The translations under genes were made by a program, and so were the position numbers. Of a DNA stretch of 27,289 nt, positions 7,152-14,782 are shown piece by piece. The notes below the pieces were generated by a model, which worked only from the letters and a program-made list of their open reading frames with translations, searched no databases and was not told where the DNA came from. The stretch covers positions 1 through 27,289 of IMG/VR virus record IMGVR_UViG_3300027844_001041; one strand, given 5' to 3'. Source of the DNA: a virus. How positions within the stretch are numbered: position 1 is the stretch's first letter; each line of letters opens with the position of its first letter.

Positions 7152-7173
7152 TTTGTGCCTACGTCAGCACAAA
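7152..7173. promoter_or_regulatory. Palindromic operator, copy A
   Basis: A perfect inverted repeat with 7-bp arms TTTGTGC and GCACAAA around an 8-base centre. The 20-base core TTGTGCCTACGTCAGCACAA differs at only two central positions from a site at 18396-18415. It lies about 10-30 bases downstream of the expected transcription start of the 319-aa gene, a typical place for a repressor to block transcription. The binding protein is unknown; candidates are the 319-aa, RHH-like or small HTH-like proteins. Confidence 0.75.
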
Positions 7174-7188
7174 GTTTGGAGTCCCTAG

Positions 7189-7217
7189 ATGCTAGCCGGT
7201 AGGGGCTACCTTGTCAA
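7189..7217 (-). promoter_or_regulatory. Sigma70-like promoter of the 319-aa gene
   Basis: The minus strand reads a perfect -35 box TTGACA (7212-7217), exactly 17 bases, then TAGCAT (7189-7194), matching the -10 consensus at four of six positions. The spacer holds a second inverted repeat, GGTAG-CCC-CTACC (7198-7210). The gap 7118-7293 holds no gene; it contains this promoter, the operator and a weak hairpin. Confidence 0.75.
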
Positions 7218-7262
7218 CTCTTTTTATATCGACAATTTACCCTTCAAGACTTTAGTAGACAC

Positions 7263-7278
7263 AAAAAACCCCTGTTTT
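7263..7278 (-). terminator. Weak terminator-like hairpin after RusA
   Basis: About 15 bases after the RusA stop the minus strand reads AAAAC-AGGG-GTTTTTT. This is a short A/T stem followed by a T tract. It may help end the replication transcript, but the stem is weak. Confidence 0.3.
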
Positions 7279-7293
7279 AAGGTTAAAAAGGTA

Positions 7294-7749
7294 CTAAATA
7301 AGTTCCACTAGCTGCTCAATTCTCACATAAATACCGGGGGATTCGGCCCTAATTTTACGGGCTAGCGCCTCTACAATTTGACCATCATCCTTGATAATTC
7401 CGGCAGTTTGTAAAGCGTCCCCCACTGGCTTGAAAAGATTATCAACATCGGGGCGCTTGTTCATATATGCCCAAGATTGATTTCGCGCAACCTTAGCGTC
7501 TGATTTGCGCCACGGGAAAGTATAAACTACCATCACCCGTAACTGACCCTCGAAGGGCGCGAAGTTGTCATCTAACTTCCGCAAAAATTCTTGGACTAAT
7601 TTCTGCAAATACTTTTTCTTCTTAGGATCGGTGTACGCATGTCCCGACAAAGTAAAGCGGGTGCTTTGCTTAGGCTCTGGTTTTACATTCGCAGACAAAA
7701 GTAAAGTACGCGACACCTCATACTCAGGGTAGCAGTTGGGGTCACTCAT
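7294..7749 (-). CDS. rusA: RusA-like Holliday junction resolvase (151 aa)
   Basis: RusA-family enzymes cut four-way DNA junctions and so resolve recombination or replication intermediates of phages. The protein has the family signature RPDVDNLFKPVGDALQ followed by IIKDDGQIVE, with the acidic residues that hold Mg2+. The N-terminal SGHAYTDPKKKKYLQ and the length fit RusA. I start at the ATG at 7749 in ATGAGTGA, which overlaps the stop of the 101-aa gene. A TTG further upstream has no support. It closes the recombination part of the operon, after RecA and the Cas4-like nuclease. Confidence 0.85.
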   Translation of the reverse strand: MSDPNCYPEYEVSRTLLLSANVKPEPKQSTRFTLSGHAYTDPKKKKYLQKLVQEFLRKLDDNFAPFEGQLRVMVVYTFPWRKSDAKVARNQSWAYMNKRPDVDNLFKPVGDALQTAGIIKDDGQIVEALARKIRAESPGIYVRIEQLVELI

Positions 7750-8047
7750 TTTTTGGCATTTGGTGGAATACAATACAGCGAATGGCGATAATCTGGCTTT
7801 CTAAAATTAAAGTTCCATCCGAAAGTTTTAGTAACCATTCGTCGCGATCAATTTTAATCCTACTCCGTGATTTGTAAATGCCTTCGCTGCACTGCTGATT
7901 CTCGAGAGAAAAATGATATGCCAAACCCGCCTTTAAATTTGTGATGCTTATATTGTGATCTACGCTTACGTTAATCGAACGTGTGGCGGGAAAGATCGAG
8001 AAGTTTTCGTCCCTCCGATTCGGCTTGTTCTTTCCCTTTTCTGACAT
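7742..8047 (-). CDS. Hypothetical protein (about 101 aa, start uncertain)
   Basis: The reading frame between the Cas4-like nuclease and RusA is open and ends in ATGAGTGA, overlapping the RusA start, which is typical of coupled phage genes. The ATG at 8047 is inside the end of the nuclease gene and has no good ribosome binding site. A GGAGG lies further in, but no usual start codon follows it in this frame. The protein has a likely beta-rich core (SINVSVDHNISITN; DEWLLKLSDGTLILESQII). No family is recognised. Confidence 0.5.
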   Translation of the reverse strand: MSEKGKNKPNRRDENFSIFPATRSINVSVDHNISITNLKAGLAYHFSLENQQCSEGIYKSRSRIKIDRDEWLLKLSDGTLILESQIIAIRCIVFHQMPKNE

Positions 8048-8984
8048 ATTCGGAGAAGTCCATTTCATCAAAACATGGTGTACGAAACGCACAATCCTTA
8101 GCGCGTTTATCCTTCGGTGTGTGGCACGCCATACCCGATATAGGCAACGTCTCATCCCGTATTGATTGCCATACGATTTTTGCCTTGCGAGTTGCGTCTT
8201 TCCACCAATTCCCGCTGTAATCATACAAAATAATCTTGCTGTCCATCGTGTCCCGATTTATGTACCAAAACGCGGTTTTGTGTACTCCGGTTGCGTGCTG
8301 ATATATTTCGGCTTGCATTTTATAATACTCGGGAATTGACTTTGAGTCTACAAGATTTTCAAACACCCAAGAACCGCACGTTTTTATTTCAAGATTGATT
8401 AGGTTCCGTTCATCGGTAGGAATTTTCTTCATTTCCCGCAACGCTGCTTCGGGATTTTCTTTCATCTTATCCGAGTTATGATGCAACCAATCGATACGCG
8501 CCAAATCTAGTTGACCGTCGATATGCCCAGCGATGCGATACCCTTCGTCATAAAAATCGAGTTCTTCATATGCCCACGGTAAATTACCTTGTTTACAGAT
8601 GGTCTGTAGTGCTTTTTTTGGGGCAGGGTGGAATCCTGTTTGCGTATGCTTTTTGTGTGTTAAAACCCAGTTGCCCCACAGCACACCCATCGGACCTAAA
8701 ACATAATTTTGTATGTAATGGTGCAGGTGTGTTCCCGTGGTCATCATCAAATAAGATTTGTAGTTGAAGTCACGATTATCTTTAGGTTGCCAATAATTTA
8801 AAACAAATTCTCGGGGGCATAAAAAGTAAAGTTGGCTTGCTCGCAAAACATCCGTATAAGTTGATTGCGCCGGCCACGCTTTCATCCAAGACTTTACCGC
8901 GCTGGTCAAATGCTTGTAGCGTGCAGGGTCTTTTTCTTTTTTCCGCGTTTCATCCATGTCATGCAAAAGTTTCGATATAGTCAT
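7971..8984 (-). CDS. Cas4/RecB-like PD-(D/E)xK nuclease with Fe-S cysteines (337 aa)
   Basis: The start is the ATG at 8984, overlapping the previous stop (ATGA), with GGAG 8 bases upstream. The nuclease core is visible: GTHLHHY near residue 84, GHIDGQLD with Asp 156, NLEIKTC with Glu 199 and Lys 201, and a Gln in KMQAEIYQ near 224. One Cys in YFLCPREF (56) and three near the C-terminus (287, 298, 304) fit the 4Fe-4S cluster of Cas4 and AddB nucleases. In phages such enzymes resect DNA ends for recombination with RecA-type proteins, and RecA is encoded 1 kb upstream. No CRISPR array or other Cas gene is present, so a CRISPR role is not supported. Confidence 0.8.
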   Translation of the reverse strand: MTISKLLHDMDETRKKEKDPARYKHLTSAVKSWMKAWPAQSTYTDVLRASQLYFLCPREFVLNYWQPKDNRDFNYKSYLMMTTGTHLHHYIQNYVLGPMGVLWGNWVLTHKKHTQTGFHPAPKKALQTICKQGNLPWAYEELDFYDEGYRIAGHIDGQLDLARIDWLHHNSDKMKENPEAALREMKKIPTDERNLINLEIKTCGSWVFENLVDSKSIPEYYKMQAEIYQHATGVHKTAFWYINRDTMDSKIILYDYSGNWWKDATRKAKIVWQSIRDETLPISGMACHTPKDKRAKDCAFRTPCFDEMDFSEYVRKGKEQAESEGRKLLDLSRHTFD

Positions 8985-9346
8985 TTGAATAGCTCCGCAA
9001 ATTTCGCGATAGGTAAAAGCACCCATTGGTTGCTAACAGTTGCCGGCACGCCTTCAAGCTGAATTAGCAAGGCAGGTGTCCGGCCTTCCCCGTCTGCTTC
9101 TCTGGTTATTTTTGTAAGGTCTTTTCCGTGAACCAAAATAGATTGCGCGGAAGTTTCTTTCTTGTCGATTAGAAAATGTTCCAACTTTATATCCCCTTTA
9201 TGTGCCTTCCCCGCACCGCTGGCTGGCTGCACCTTCCCCCCTAATTCTTTGGAACTTGCTTTTTCACTTGCTAGGGTTCTCGACTTCAAAGAATGCTTTT
9301 TATTCCCCAGTTGGGGCGCAGTAGGTTTTTTGTCCCCGGCTGCCAT
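8981..9346 (-). CDS. Hypothetical protein with basic disordered N-terminus (121 aa)
   Basis: The ATG at 9346 has GGAGG 7 bases upstream. The first 55 residues are rich in Lys, Ala, Ser and Gly and probably disordered. The last 65 look like a small folded domain (LEHFLIDKKETSAQSILVHG). The stop overlaps the ATG of the Cas4-like nuclease, so it may be a partner of that enzyme. No family is recognised. Confidence 0.65.
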   Translation of the reverse strand: MAAGDKKPTAPQLGNKKHSLKSRTLASEKASSKELGGKVQPASGAGKAHKGDIKLEHFLIDKKETSAQSILVHGKDLTKITREADGEGRTPALLIQLEGVPATVSNQWVLLPIAKFAELFK

Positions 9347-9348
9347 GT

Positions 9349-10092
9349 TTATTCCTCCAACGGTACATACATTTTTTCCTCCAAGATTTTAACTTTTCGT
9401 CCGGCTGCTTTTTCTTGGGGAGTTATAGCCGAAGGCGAATGCTGCAAACAAACCACCTTGTTAGAACCTTCCACATCTAACCCGTGACCTTTTTTGATTG
9501 ACGGAAAGAATTTTCTGTTGATTCGATCTGTCCACGGTTTGTGTGACCATCCCCATTTAGAATCGCACACCTGAAATCCTCCAACCTTTTGAATAACTTG
9601 AGGGGTAAACGTCATCAAATGACCATCCAATTGGCGCGTCTTATACACCACACATTCATTTAATTTAAATGCAGCCGTTCCCTTTGTATGATCTGACCAG
9701 CAAAAATGGGGGTGCTTTGTAATCCGTATTGCATCCACATAAGGTACCCACCAATCACGAAAAAAAATCAAATCATCATTAGCTAGAAATCCAATTTCGT
9801 AGGGTTCCTCCTCGATAAGTTTGAGGCAGCTATTTTTGCACCGAGCTATGCCCCCGTTTTCACTTCGTTGATACAATTCAACCGGCATGGTTCTGGCGGG
9901 TTCGGTGGAATGCTCCGATGAGGCTGTAAGTGTGCGTACCCTTCGCCTTTCTTTCGATCCGTCATCTACCACTATAATCCTGCCCGGAAAGCCGCTTGCT
10001 TCTAACGAGCGAATGCACTCGAGCAATCGACTGGCGACATAAACATTAGTTGCATAAGTCGATAGGGCAATAGTTAATCGTGGGTAAGCCAT
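9349..10092 (-). CDS. GT2-type glycosyltransferase inside the recombination operon (247 aa)
   Basis: GT2 enzymes transfer sugars from nucleotide sugars. The protein starts MAYPRLTIALSTYATN and shows VVDDGS (D43, D44), the ENGGIARCKN segment (80-88) and FLANDD (103-108), matching the nucleotide-binding and metal-binding sites of the GT-A fold. I start at the ATG at 10092 (TAATG overlap with the RecA stop; GGGAG 9 bases upstream), not at a longer form. Its position between RecA and a small protein is odd for a surface-sugar enzyme. It could modify DNA bases, phage proteins or host glycans; the sequence does not decide. Confidence 0.8.
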   Translation of the reverse strand: MAYPRLTIALSTYATNVYVASRLLECIRSLEASGFPGRIIVVDDGSKERRRVRTLTASSEHSTEPARTMPVELYQRSENGGIARCKNSCLKLIEEEPYEIGFLANDDLIFFRDWWVPYVDAIRITKHPHFCWSDHTKGTAAFKLNECVVYKTRQLDGHLMTFTPQVIQKVGGFQVCDSKWGWSHKPWTDRINRKFFPSIKKGHGLDVEGSNKVVCLQHSPSAITPQEKAAGRKVKILEEKMYVPLEE

Positions 10093-11168
10093 TATATGAT
10101 ACTCCCGGTGGCCGCTTTTACAATTGATCGCCACATTGAACGATATAAATCTGGTTCGGTACCTATTTTTTCCATAAGTGCTTTTTGTGTTTTAAATGTA
10201 TGTTCGCCAAATTTCACTTTCCCACCTTCCACTACAATTAAACCGTATTTTTTTCCTAACGATTGCATTTGTTTTAAATTGTCGATATCGCCAATCGATG
10301 CCAATTCCTCATCCTTCAAATACAAACCAAACGTGTAATTTTGATTCGGAATTGCAACTTTGTTTTTTTCAACTACTCCCGATAATTTTACTTGCGACAA
10401 TTCTTTTTCTTTTGAATCTTGATAATTGGGCGATTTCATATACAGAATGATAGAAGCAGCAAACCTTTGGCCTTTCCCCCCCGGTAACACTCGGGGGTCG
10501 CCGTACATTTGCCCGATGTTAATTCGGAATTGATTGAGACATAAAACGAGAGGTGCGCTGCCATACATCGTGGACGCTTTGTTCAGCTTCCCCACCCACT
10601 TCCTCATCGCTTTATTTACAAGCCGGGCGCTTAAACCCATTTGCCAATCTTCCGATGATGATTCGAGTTCTTTTGTGGGAGCCAGCGCGGCTATACTATC
10701 AACTACGATTAAATCGAAGCAACCTTCTTCAATAGCCGAAGTTGCAAAATCTATTGCTTGCTCGCTGTATTCAGGGCGTGCGACTACGTGGTGGGTGTCA
10801 TCAAACCCATTTGCGGCTGCCCACACTGGATCAAACGAACCTTCAACATCGATAAAAAATGCGCTACCCGGTGTAAACTTTTTGGGGTCTACAAAATCTT
10901 TATGTAATTTTGTGTCGTGGTCGTACTTTTGAACCTCGGCCATAGCTTTTATTGCCGTCAATGTTTTTCCGGTACTTTCCATCCCGGCAATTATCCCAAT
11001 CCGGCCATAAGGCCACCCACCACCTAGCGCACAATCAAGGGACAAGATGCCGCTGCTAAATTTTGAAATATTCAACGCTTCAAATTTTCCCCCTACTTCA
11101 ACTATGGTGCTTTCGTAGGTTTTATTTACGTTGGCGATAAAGTCAGAAACTTTTCTGGAGACGGTCAT
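10092..11168 (-). CDS. recA: RecA/UvsX-like recombinase (358 aa)
   Basis: The enzyme forms filaments on single-stranded DNA and carries out strand exchange. Walker A is GMESTGKT (62-69), a catalytic-type Glu lies in FFIDVEGSFD, Walker B is LIVVDSIAAL, and the loop region RVLPGGKGQRFAASIILY is typical of RecA. The start ATG overlaps the preceding stop (ATGA). The length is close to bacterial RecA and phage UvsX. The neighbours (SF2 helicase, Cas4-like nuclease, RusA) make a complete phage recombination set. Confidence 0.93.
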   Translation of the reverse strand: MTVSRKVSDFIANVNKTYESTIVEVGGKFEALNISKFSSGILSLDCALGGGWPYGRIGIIAGMESTGKTLTAIKAMAEVQKYDHDTKLHKDFVDPKKFTPGSAFFIDVEGSFDPVWAAANGFDDTHHVVARPEYSEQAIDFATSAIEEGCFDLIVVDSIAALAPTKELESSSEDWQMGLSARLVNKAMRKWVGKLNKASTMYGSAPLVLCLNQFRINIGQMYGDPRVLPGGKGQRFAASIILYMKSPNYQDSKEKELSQVKLSGVVEKNKVAIPNQNYTFGLYLKDEELASIGDIDNLKQMQSLGKKYGLIVVEGGKVKFGEHTFKTQKALMEKIGTEPDLYRSMWRSIVKAATGSII

Positions 11169-11569
11169 TCTGCCCCCCGCGCTTTTTCTCTATAGTCTTT
11201 TATCTCGTTTACAACCCGCGTTAATCTGTTGTCTACAAAACTTTGAGCCACTTGAAACGCCTCCTCTGCTTCTTCTAGGTATGCAGGCAGAGTCACACCT
11301 ACCCGACATTGTACCGATTCAAAGTTCCCAAGATTAACGGTCATTTGCGAAGCATACTCCACGCTGCAAACCGGGGTATCGGGTACCAAAGGTGCGATGT
11401 TTATATTTTCAGTGATGCCCCCTTCCTCTTGGGTTACAATCCCCCGATCTTTATACATTTTTGACACCACAATTTGCGCGGGCACCAATTTTCGATCCTT
11501 AGATGTTTGTCGTTTCGGTGAGGTTGTTTTTTTCCTCGCCACCGTTGATTTAGGTTTAGCTTTTTTCAT
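11165..11569 (-). CDS. Conserved-looking small phage protein beside RecA (134 aa)
   Basis: I start at the ATG at 11569 (MKKAKPKSTVARKK), with GGAG 10 bases upstream inside the helicase gene end, which it overlaps by 14 bases. The first 35 residues are very basic. The rest is a small domain with SQMTVNLGNFESVQCRVGV followed by a long C-terminal helix. It resembles small phage proteins of unknown function that share the VNLGNFE motif, as far as I recall. Its stop overlaps the RecA start, so a role as recombination mediator or ssDNA-binding helper is possible but is inference. Confidence 0.65.
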   Translation of the reverse strand: MKKAKPKSTVARKKTTSPKRQTSKDRKLVPAQIVVSKMYKDRGIVTQEEGGITENINIAPLVPDTPVCSVEYASQMTVNLGNFESVQCRVGVTLPAYLEEAEEAFQVAQSFVDNRLTRVVNEIKDYREKARGAE

Positions 11570-12920
11570 TAGATAGATGCTCCGTGAAGTCAAGACGTTT
11601 GTAAATTCGCTGTCGCTTATACCATAAAGCATTCATGTATCTGGTTTGGAAAACTGGGTCAACAACGAGCAGTCTTCTTTTCCCATCCTTGTGCCTTTGT
11701 ATCCTCCCTACCACTTGCTCTACATCCACTCGAGGCGTACCGATAAACAAAGTGTCTAAAGCAGGAATATCAGTACCCTCGCTCATCATTCCGTAAGTAG
11801 CCAAAATTATGTCGCATTGCTTAGCTGCTTCTAATTCGTGAATTGTTAATTTCTTTTTATCCGTTGACCCTACATACAACCCCACCGTCACGCCAAGCCC
11901 CTTCCCAAGAATTCTATGTTGTAAATTTTGTAAGTGTGCAACCCTATCACTTACACACAATACACGCCGACCAACTTCGGCACCTCTGGTTAATTCGTCT
12001 GCCAACCATGCGTTGTATTTATCATTTTCAGAAATTGCTGTTACCCACTGGGTATGGGATATCCTCCCGTACTGCAAAAACATTTTGTCGTAGAGGTTAG
12101 TTTCCCATTTAACTTGTGCGTATTCCCCCACAAGCCTTGTAGATGCTGTGCGCCATTCAACCCGGCCTACGTGCCAATCCCACACGCATTCCAACCCGTC
12201 TTTTCTGCGCCACGTAGCCGACACGGCTAACCTATGCGCTGCGGGCATCATCCGTAAAACGTGTTCAAAAGTTTCTGCGGGATATCGGTGGCCTTCGTCA
12301 TAAATAACCAGACCAAATGAATCGATAAACTTTTTTGGTAGTTTGTGTCGGCGAGAATACAAAGTCTGAGCGGTTGCTGTTACTAGATGCTTGCCCATGA
12401 AACTCCATTTGTCGCGCTGAATATGCCCAATATCCACGGCACCAAAACAGCGCTTTGCTGTTTTTTGCCATTGGTGCGCTAAATCTTCTTTATGCACGAC
12501 AACTAAAACAGGTGTATTCAAATTAGCGGCTACCGCCAAACCCATCAAAGTTTTTCCCGATCCACAAGGTGCCTCAAGCAACGCCCCTAAAGTTCCCCCT
12601 GTAAAACTTTTAGTAATTGCATTTATCGAATCCTCCTGCCCCGACCAATATTTTTCGATAGATATAGCAGGCCAACCTCGGCTACGGAAAACAGTTTCAT
12701 CCACAATGTTATGTTCTAACCAAGCCTGTTGAAGTCCCCAACTACGTGGGACACCTAGCCATTGTTCTTCATCAAAGTTTTTAATTTCGTGTAGGCTTAC
12801 TTTGCGCGGTTTTCCAATATGGGGTTTAGTAGTTACTACCGTGGTGTCTGCTTTAATACTTGGCACATCTACTGTCCTAGTTGGTACCCACAAAAGACGA
12901 TTCAATCGTGCTATTTTCAT
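11556..12920 (-). CDS. SF2 DEAD/DEAH-type helicase (454 aa)
   Basis: ATP-driven DNA unwinding is expected. Motifs are in order: Walker A APCGSGKT (117-124), DEGH (208-211), SATW (234-237) and motif VI GRIQRHKDG (405-413). It resembles UvsW and related phage SF2 helicases that remodel branched DNA. The first 90 residues precede the helicase core and are of unknown role. The ATG at 12920 overlaps the polymerase stop (ATGA). It is placed between PolA and RecA, consistent with replication-linked recombination. Confidence 0.9.
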   Translation of the reverse strand: MKIARLNRLLWVPTRTVDVPSIKADTTVVTTKPHIGKPRKVSLHEIKNFDEEQWLGVPRSWGLQQAWLEHNIVDETVFRSRGWPAISIEKYWSGQEDSINAITKSFTGGTLGALLEAPCGSGKTLMGLAVAANLNTPVLVVVHKEDLAHQWQKTAKRCFGAVDIGHIQRDKWSFMGKHLVTATAQTLYSRRHKLPKKFIDSFGLVIYDEGHRYPAETFEHVLRMMPAAHRLAVSATWRRKDGLECVWDWHVGRVEWRTASTRLVGEYAQVKWETNLYDKMFLQYGRISHTQWVTAISENDKYNAWLADELTRGAEVGRRVLCVSDRVAHLQNLQHRILGKGLGVTVGLYVGSTDKKKLTIHELEAAKQCDIILATYGMMSEGTDIPALDTLFIGTPRVDVEQVVGRIQRHKDGKRRLLVVDPVFQTRYMNALWYKRQRIYKRLDFTEHLSNEKS

Positions 12921-14764
12921 TCTCCGGATTCCACCCATCTATTCGACACATCTATATCGGCGCGAATAGGCACCACAAGGTCTACACAATTTTCCATGTG
13001 TAAACGGGTGATGTCTACTGCAACGTCTACTTTTGATTCGTCAACTTCCAACACAACCTCATCGTGAACCATATTTTGTGGCCATACCCCGTTCATCCAT
13101 AACCCCTTTTCCAAAAATGATTCTCGCATTTTCACCATCGATAACAACATGACCCCACAAGCGCTGGACTGAGGCGAAAAATTCACAATTTGATTAAGTG
13201 CATGTTTAGGATTTCCGTTTATTTGGTGCTTGTTAAGCCGGCGCCGCCGTCCAAATATATCAACGCAAACCCCTTTCCTGTGCAGCACGCCTTGCATCTG
13301 TTGGTGCCATCTATGGACCCCAGCGTACCCGGTATGTTTATTAAAATATTGGTCTATCACCTCCTGCCATTGTCGCTTCGTAAATTCGGGGTATTCATAA
13401 GACAACCGAAAAGCGGTGGCGCAATACACTAAAGCAAAATTTGCGGTCTTTCCTTTTTGCCGGTCGCCCCCCAATGCAGGAACCATGTCAGTAGTCTGCT
13501 GATGAATATCTAAACCATGCCAGAATCCGTGCTTTTCATTTTCAAACGAATCGCAAGCGGGGCAACGATGCAAAATAGAAGTCGATACGCCTTCGTTGTT
13601 ACACTCTTGGCACTTCCACGATTGATAAGCGTGTAAAAACTTTTTATCTTTTGTAACGTGCGCCACTAATCGTAATTCAATTTGTGAAAAATCCGCTATA
13701 ACTAATTTTCTACCTTCTGCCGGCACGATGTTCCCACGAATAGACAAGTGCGAAAATTCTTTTTTCTTCGTTAGCCACTTAGGTATATTTTGAAAGTTTG
13801 GTTTTTCACATCGTACCCTGCCGGTAGACGACACCAACCAGTAGGTAGGGTGTACTCTCCCCATAGGGTCTGCTAAGTGCATCCGCGTTAGCGGTTCGAT
13901 ATATGTTCCAATCATTTTCGTTGCGGTTCGATACGTTCTAATTTTTTCGCAGACTGGAAAACGCTTCGCCAATTTGTCCATAGCTTTTGCATCTACTGAA
14001 TATCGTTTACCACTTTTTGTCATCTCTAAACCGCTGGTTGAATACCCCAATTCGTTAAACAACCTTTTCGCTAGTTGGTCCCCCGAATCTATATTTAATT
14101 CCCCAATTTCTGAGTAGATTTCTTCTTCCTTCTCTCGCCGTAAAATTTGAAAACCACGTAGTAATTTTTTTGCGCCTTGCAAGTCCCACCCAATCCCTGC
14201 ACGTTCCATGTCCGTAAACACGATGGCTGCGGGCATCAAAATTCGTTCAAACAATTTTAATAAGGATTGCTCCTCTAACTTTGGTTTCATGTAATCCCAA
14301 GCACGTAACGTCCAATAAGAATCTTCCGCTGCATATTTTGAAAACTCGGCGGAATTTTCACCGTGTGCCCACGCTTCTTCGTAATTGGACATTTTATGCC
14401 CAAACAAATCGTAGGTAACAGGTTTTAATCCTAATTCGTGAGGCGTTCGGTTATCGTCTAATAAATTAAGCGCTACCATAGGATCGACTAATTTTTTCGG
14501 ATACTTGGAAAACCCAATTTGGTGAATGCCTTTCAAATCATACTTACCATTCCATGCTACGCACTCGGCATCGGTAGCAAACAACTCATCCAAATAACCT
14601 AGCGCACGTTCTATGTTTTTTTCATAAAAAGAAATGCCAGAAGTAGCAAAAGAAATACCCGATAACCTAAAATTGCTGCCGTGTATATTTAACTCTGGGG
14701 GATGTTCAATATCGAAAGCAAATGAACCGTAAGCAATCGCATTTTTCACAAAATCATTGCGCAT
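12917..14764 (-). CDS. polA: Family A DNA polymerase with 3'-5' exonuclease and zinc-ribbon insertion (615 aa)
   Basis: The start is the ATG at 14764, with GGAGG 6 bases upstream; an ATG at 14782 would put that site inside the gene. The proofreading domain has FDIE (D18, E20), WNGKYD (D76) and YAAEDSYW (D148). The polymerase domain has motif A VIADFSQIELR (D358), motif B R435/K439/F443/Y447 and motif C VHDEVVLEV (D568, E569). There is no 5'-3' exonuclease domain, as usual in phages. Between motifs A and B there are two CxxC pairs (C385/C388, C401/C404), an apparent zinc ribbon. The usual Gly after Tyr of motif B is Cys. Phe at the position of E. coli Phe762 is more often linked to virulent than temperate phages. 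Confidence 0.94.
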   Translation of the reverse strand: MRNDFVKNAIAYGSFAFDIEHPPELNIHGSNFRLSGISFATSGISFYEKNIERALGYLDELFATDAECVAWNGKYDLKGIHQIGFSKYPKKLVDPMVALNLLDDNRTPHELGLKPVTYDLFGHKMSNYEEAWAHGENSAEFSKYAAEDSYWTLRAWDYMKPKLEEQSLLKLFERILMPAAIVFTDMERAGIGWDLQGAKKLLRGFQILRREKEEEIYSEIGELNIDSGDQLAKRLFNELGYSTSGLEMTKSGKRYSVDAKAMDKLAKRFPVCEKIRTYRTATKMIGTYIEPLTRMHLADPMGRVHPTYWLVSSTGRVRCEKPNFQNIPKWLTKKKEFSHLSIRGNIVPAEGRKLVIADFSQIELRLVAHVTKDKKFLHAYQSWKCQECNNEGVSTSILHRCPACDSFENEKHGFWHGLDIHQQTTDMVPALGGDRQKGKTANFALVYCATAFRLSYEYPEFTKRQWQEVIDQYFNKHTGYAGVHRWHQQMQGVLHRKGVCVDIFGRRRRLNKHQINGNPKHALNQIVNFSPQSSACGVMLLSMVKMRESFLEKGLWMNGVWPQNMVHDEVVLEVDESKVDVAVDITRLHMENCVDLVVPIRADIDVSNRWVESGE

Positions 14765-14782
14765 AGATATCCTCCGTGACAT

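Noticed and set aside
7742-8224. A longer 160-aa version of the gene before RusA
   Set aside because: It would overlap the nuclease gene by 250 bases, and the extra N-terminal part reads like a shifted frame of the nuclease C-terminus.
7971-8984. A CRISPR-Cas locus because of the Cas4-like gene
   Set aside because: No repeat-spacer array and no other Cas protein is visible; the neighbours are phage recombination genes.
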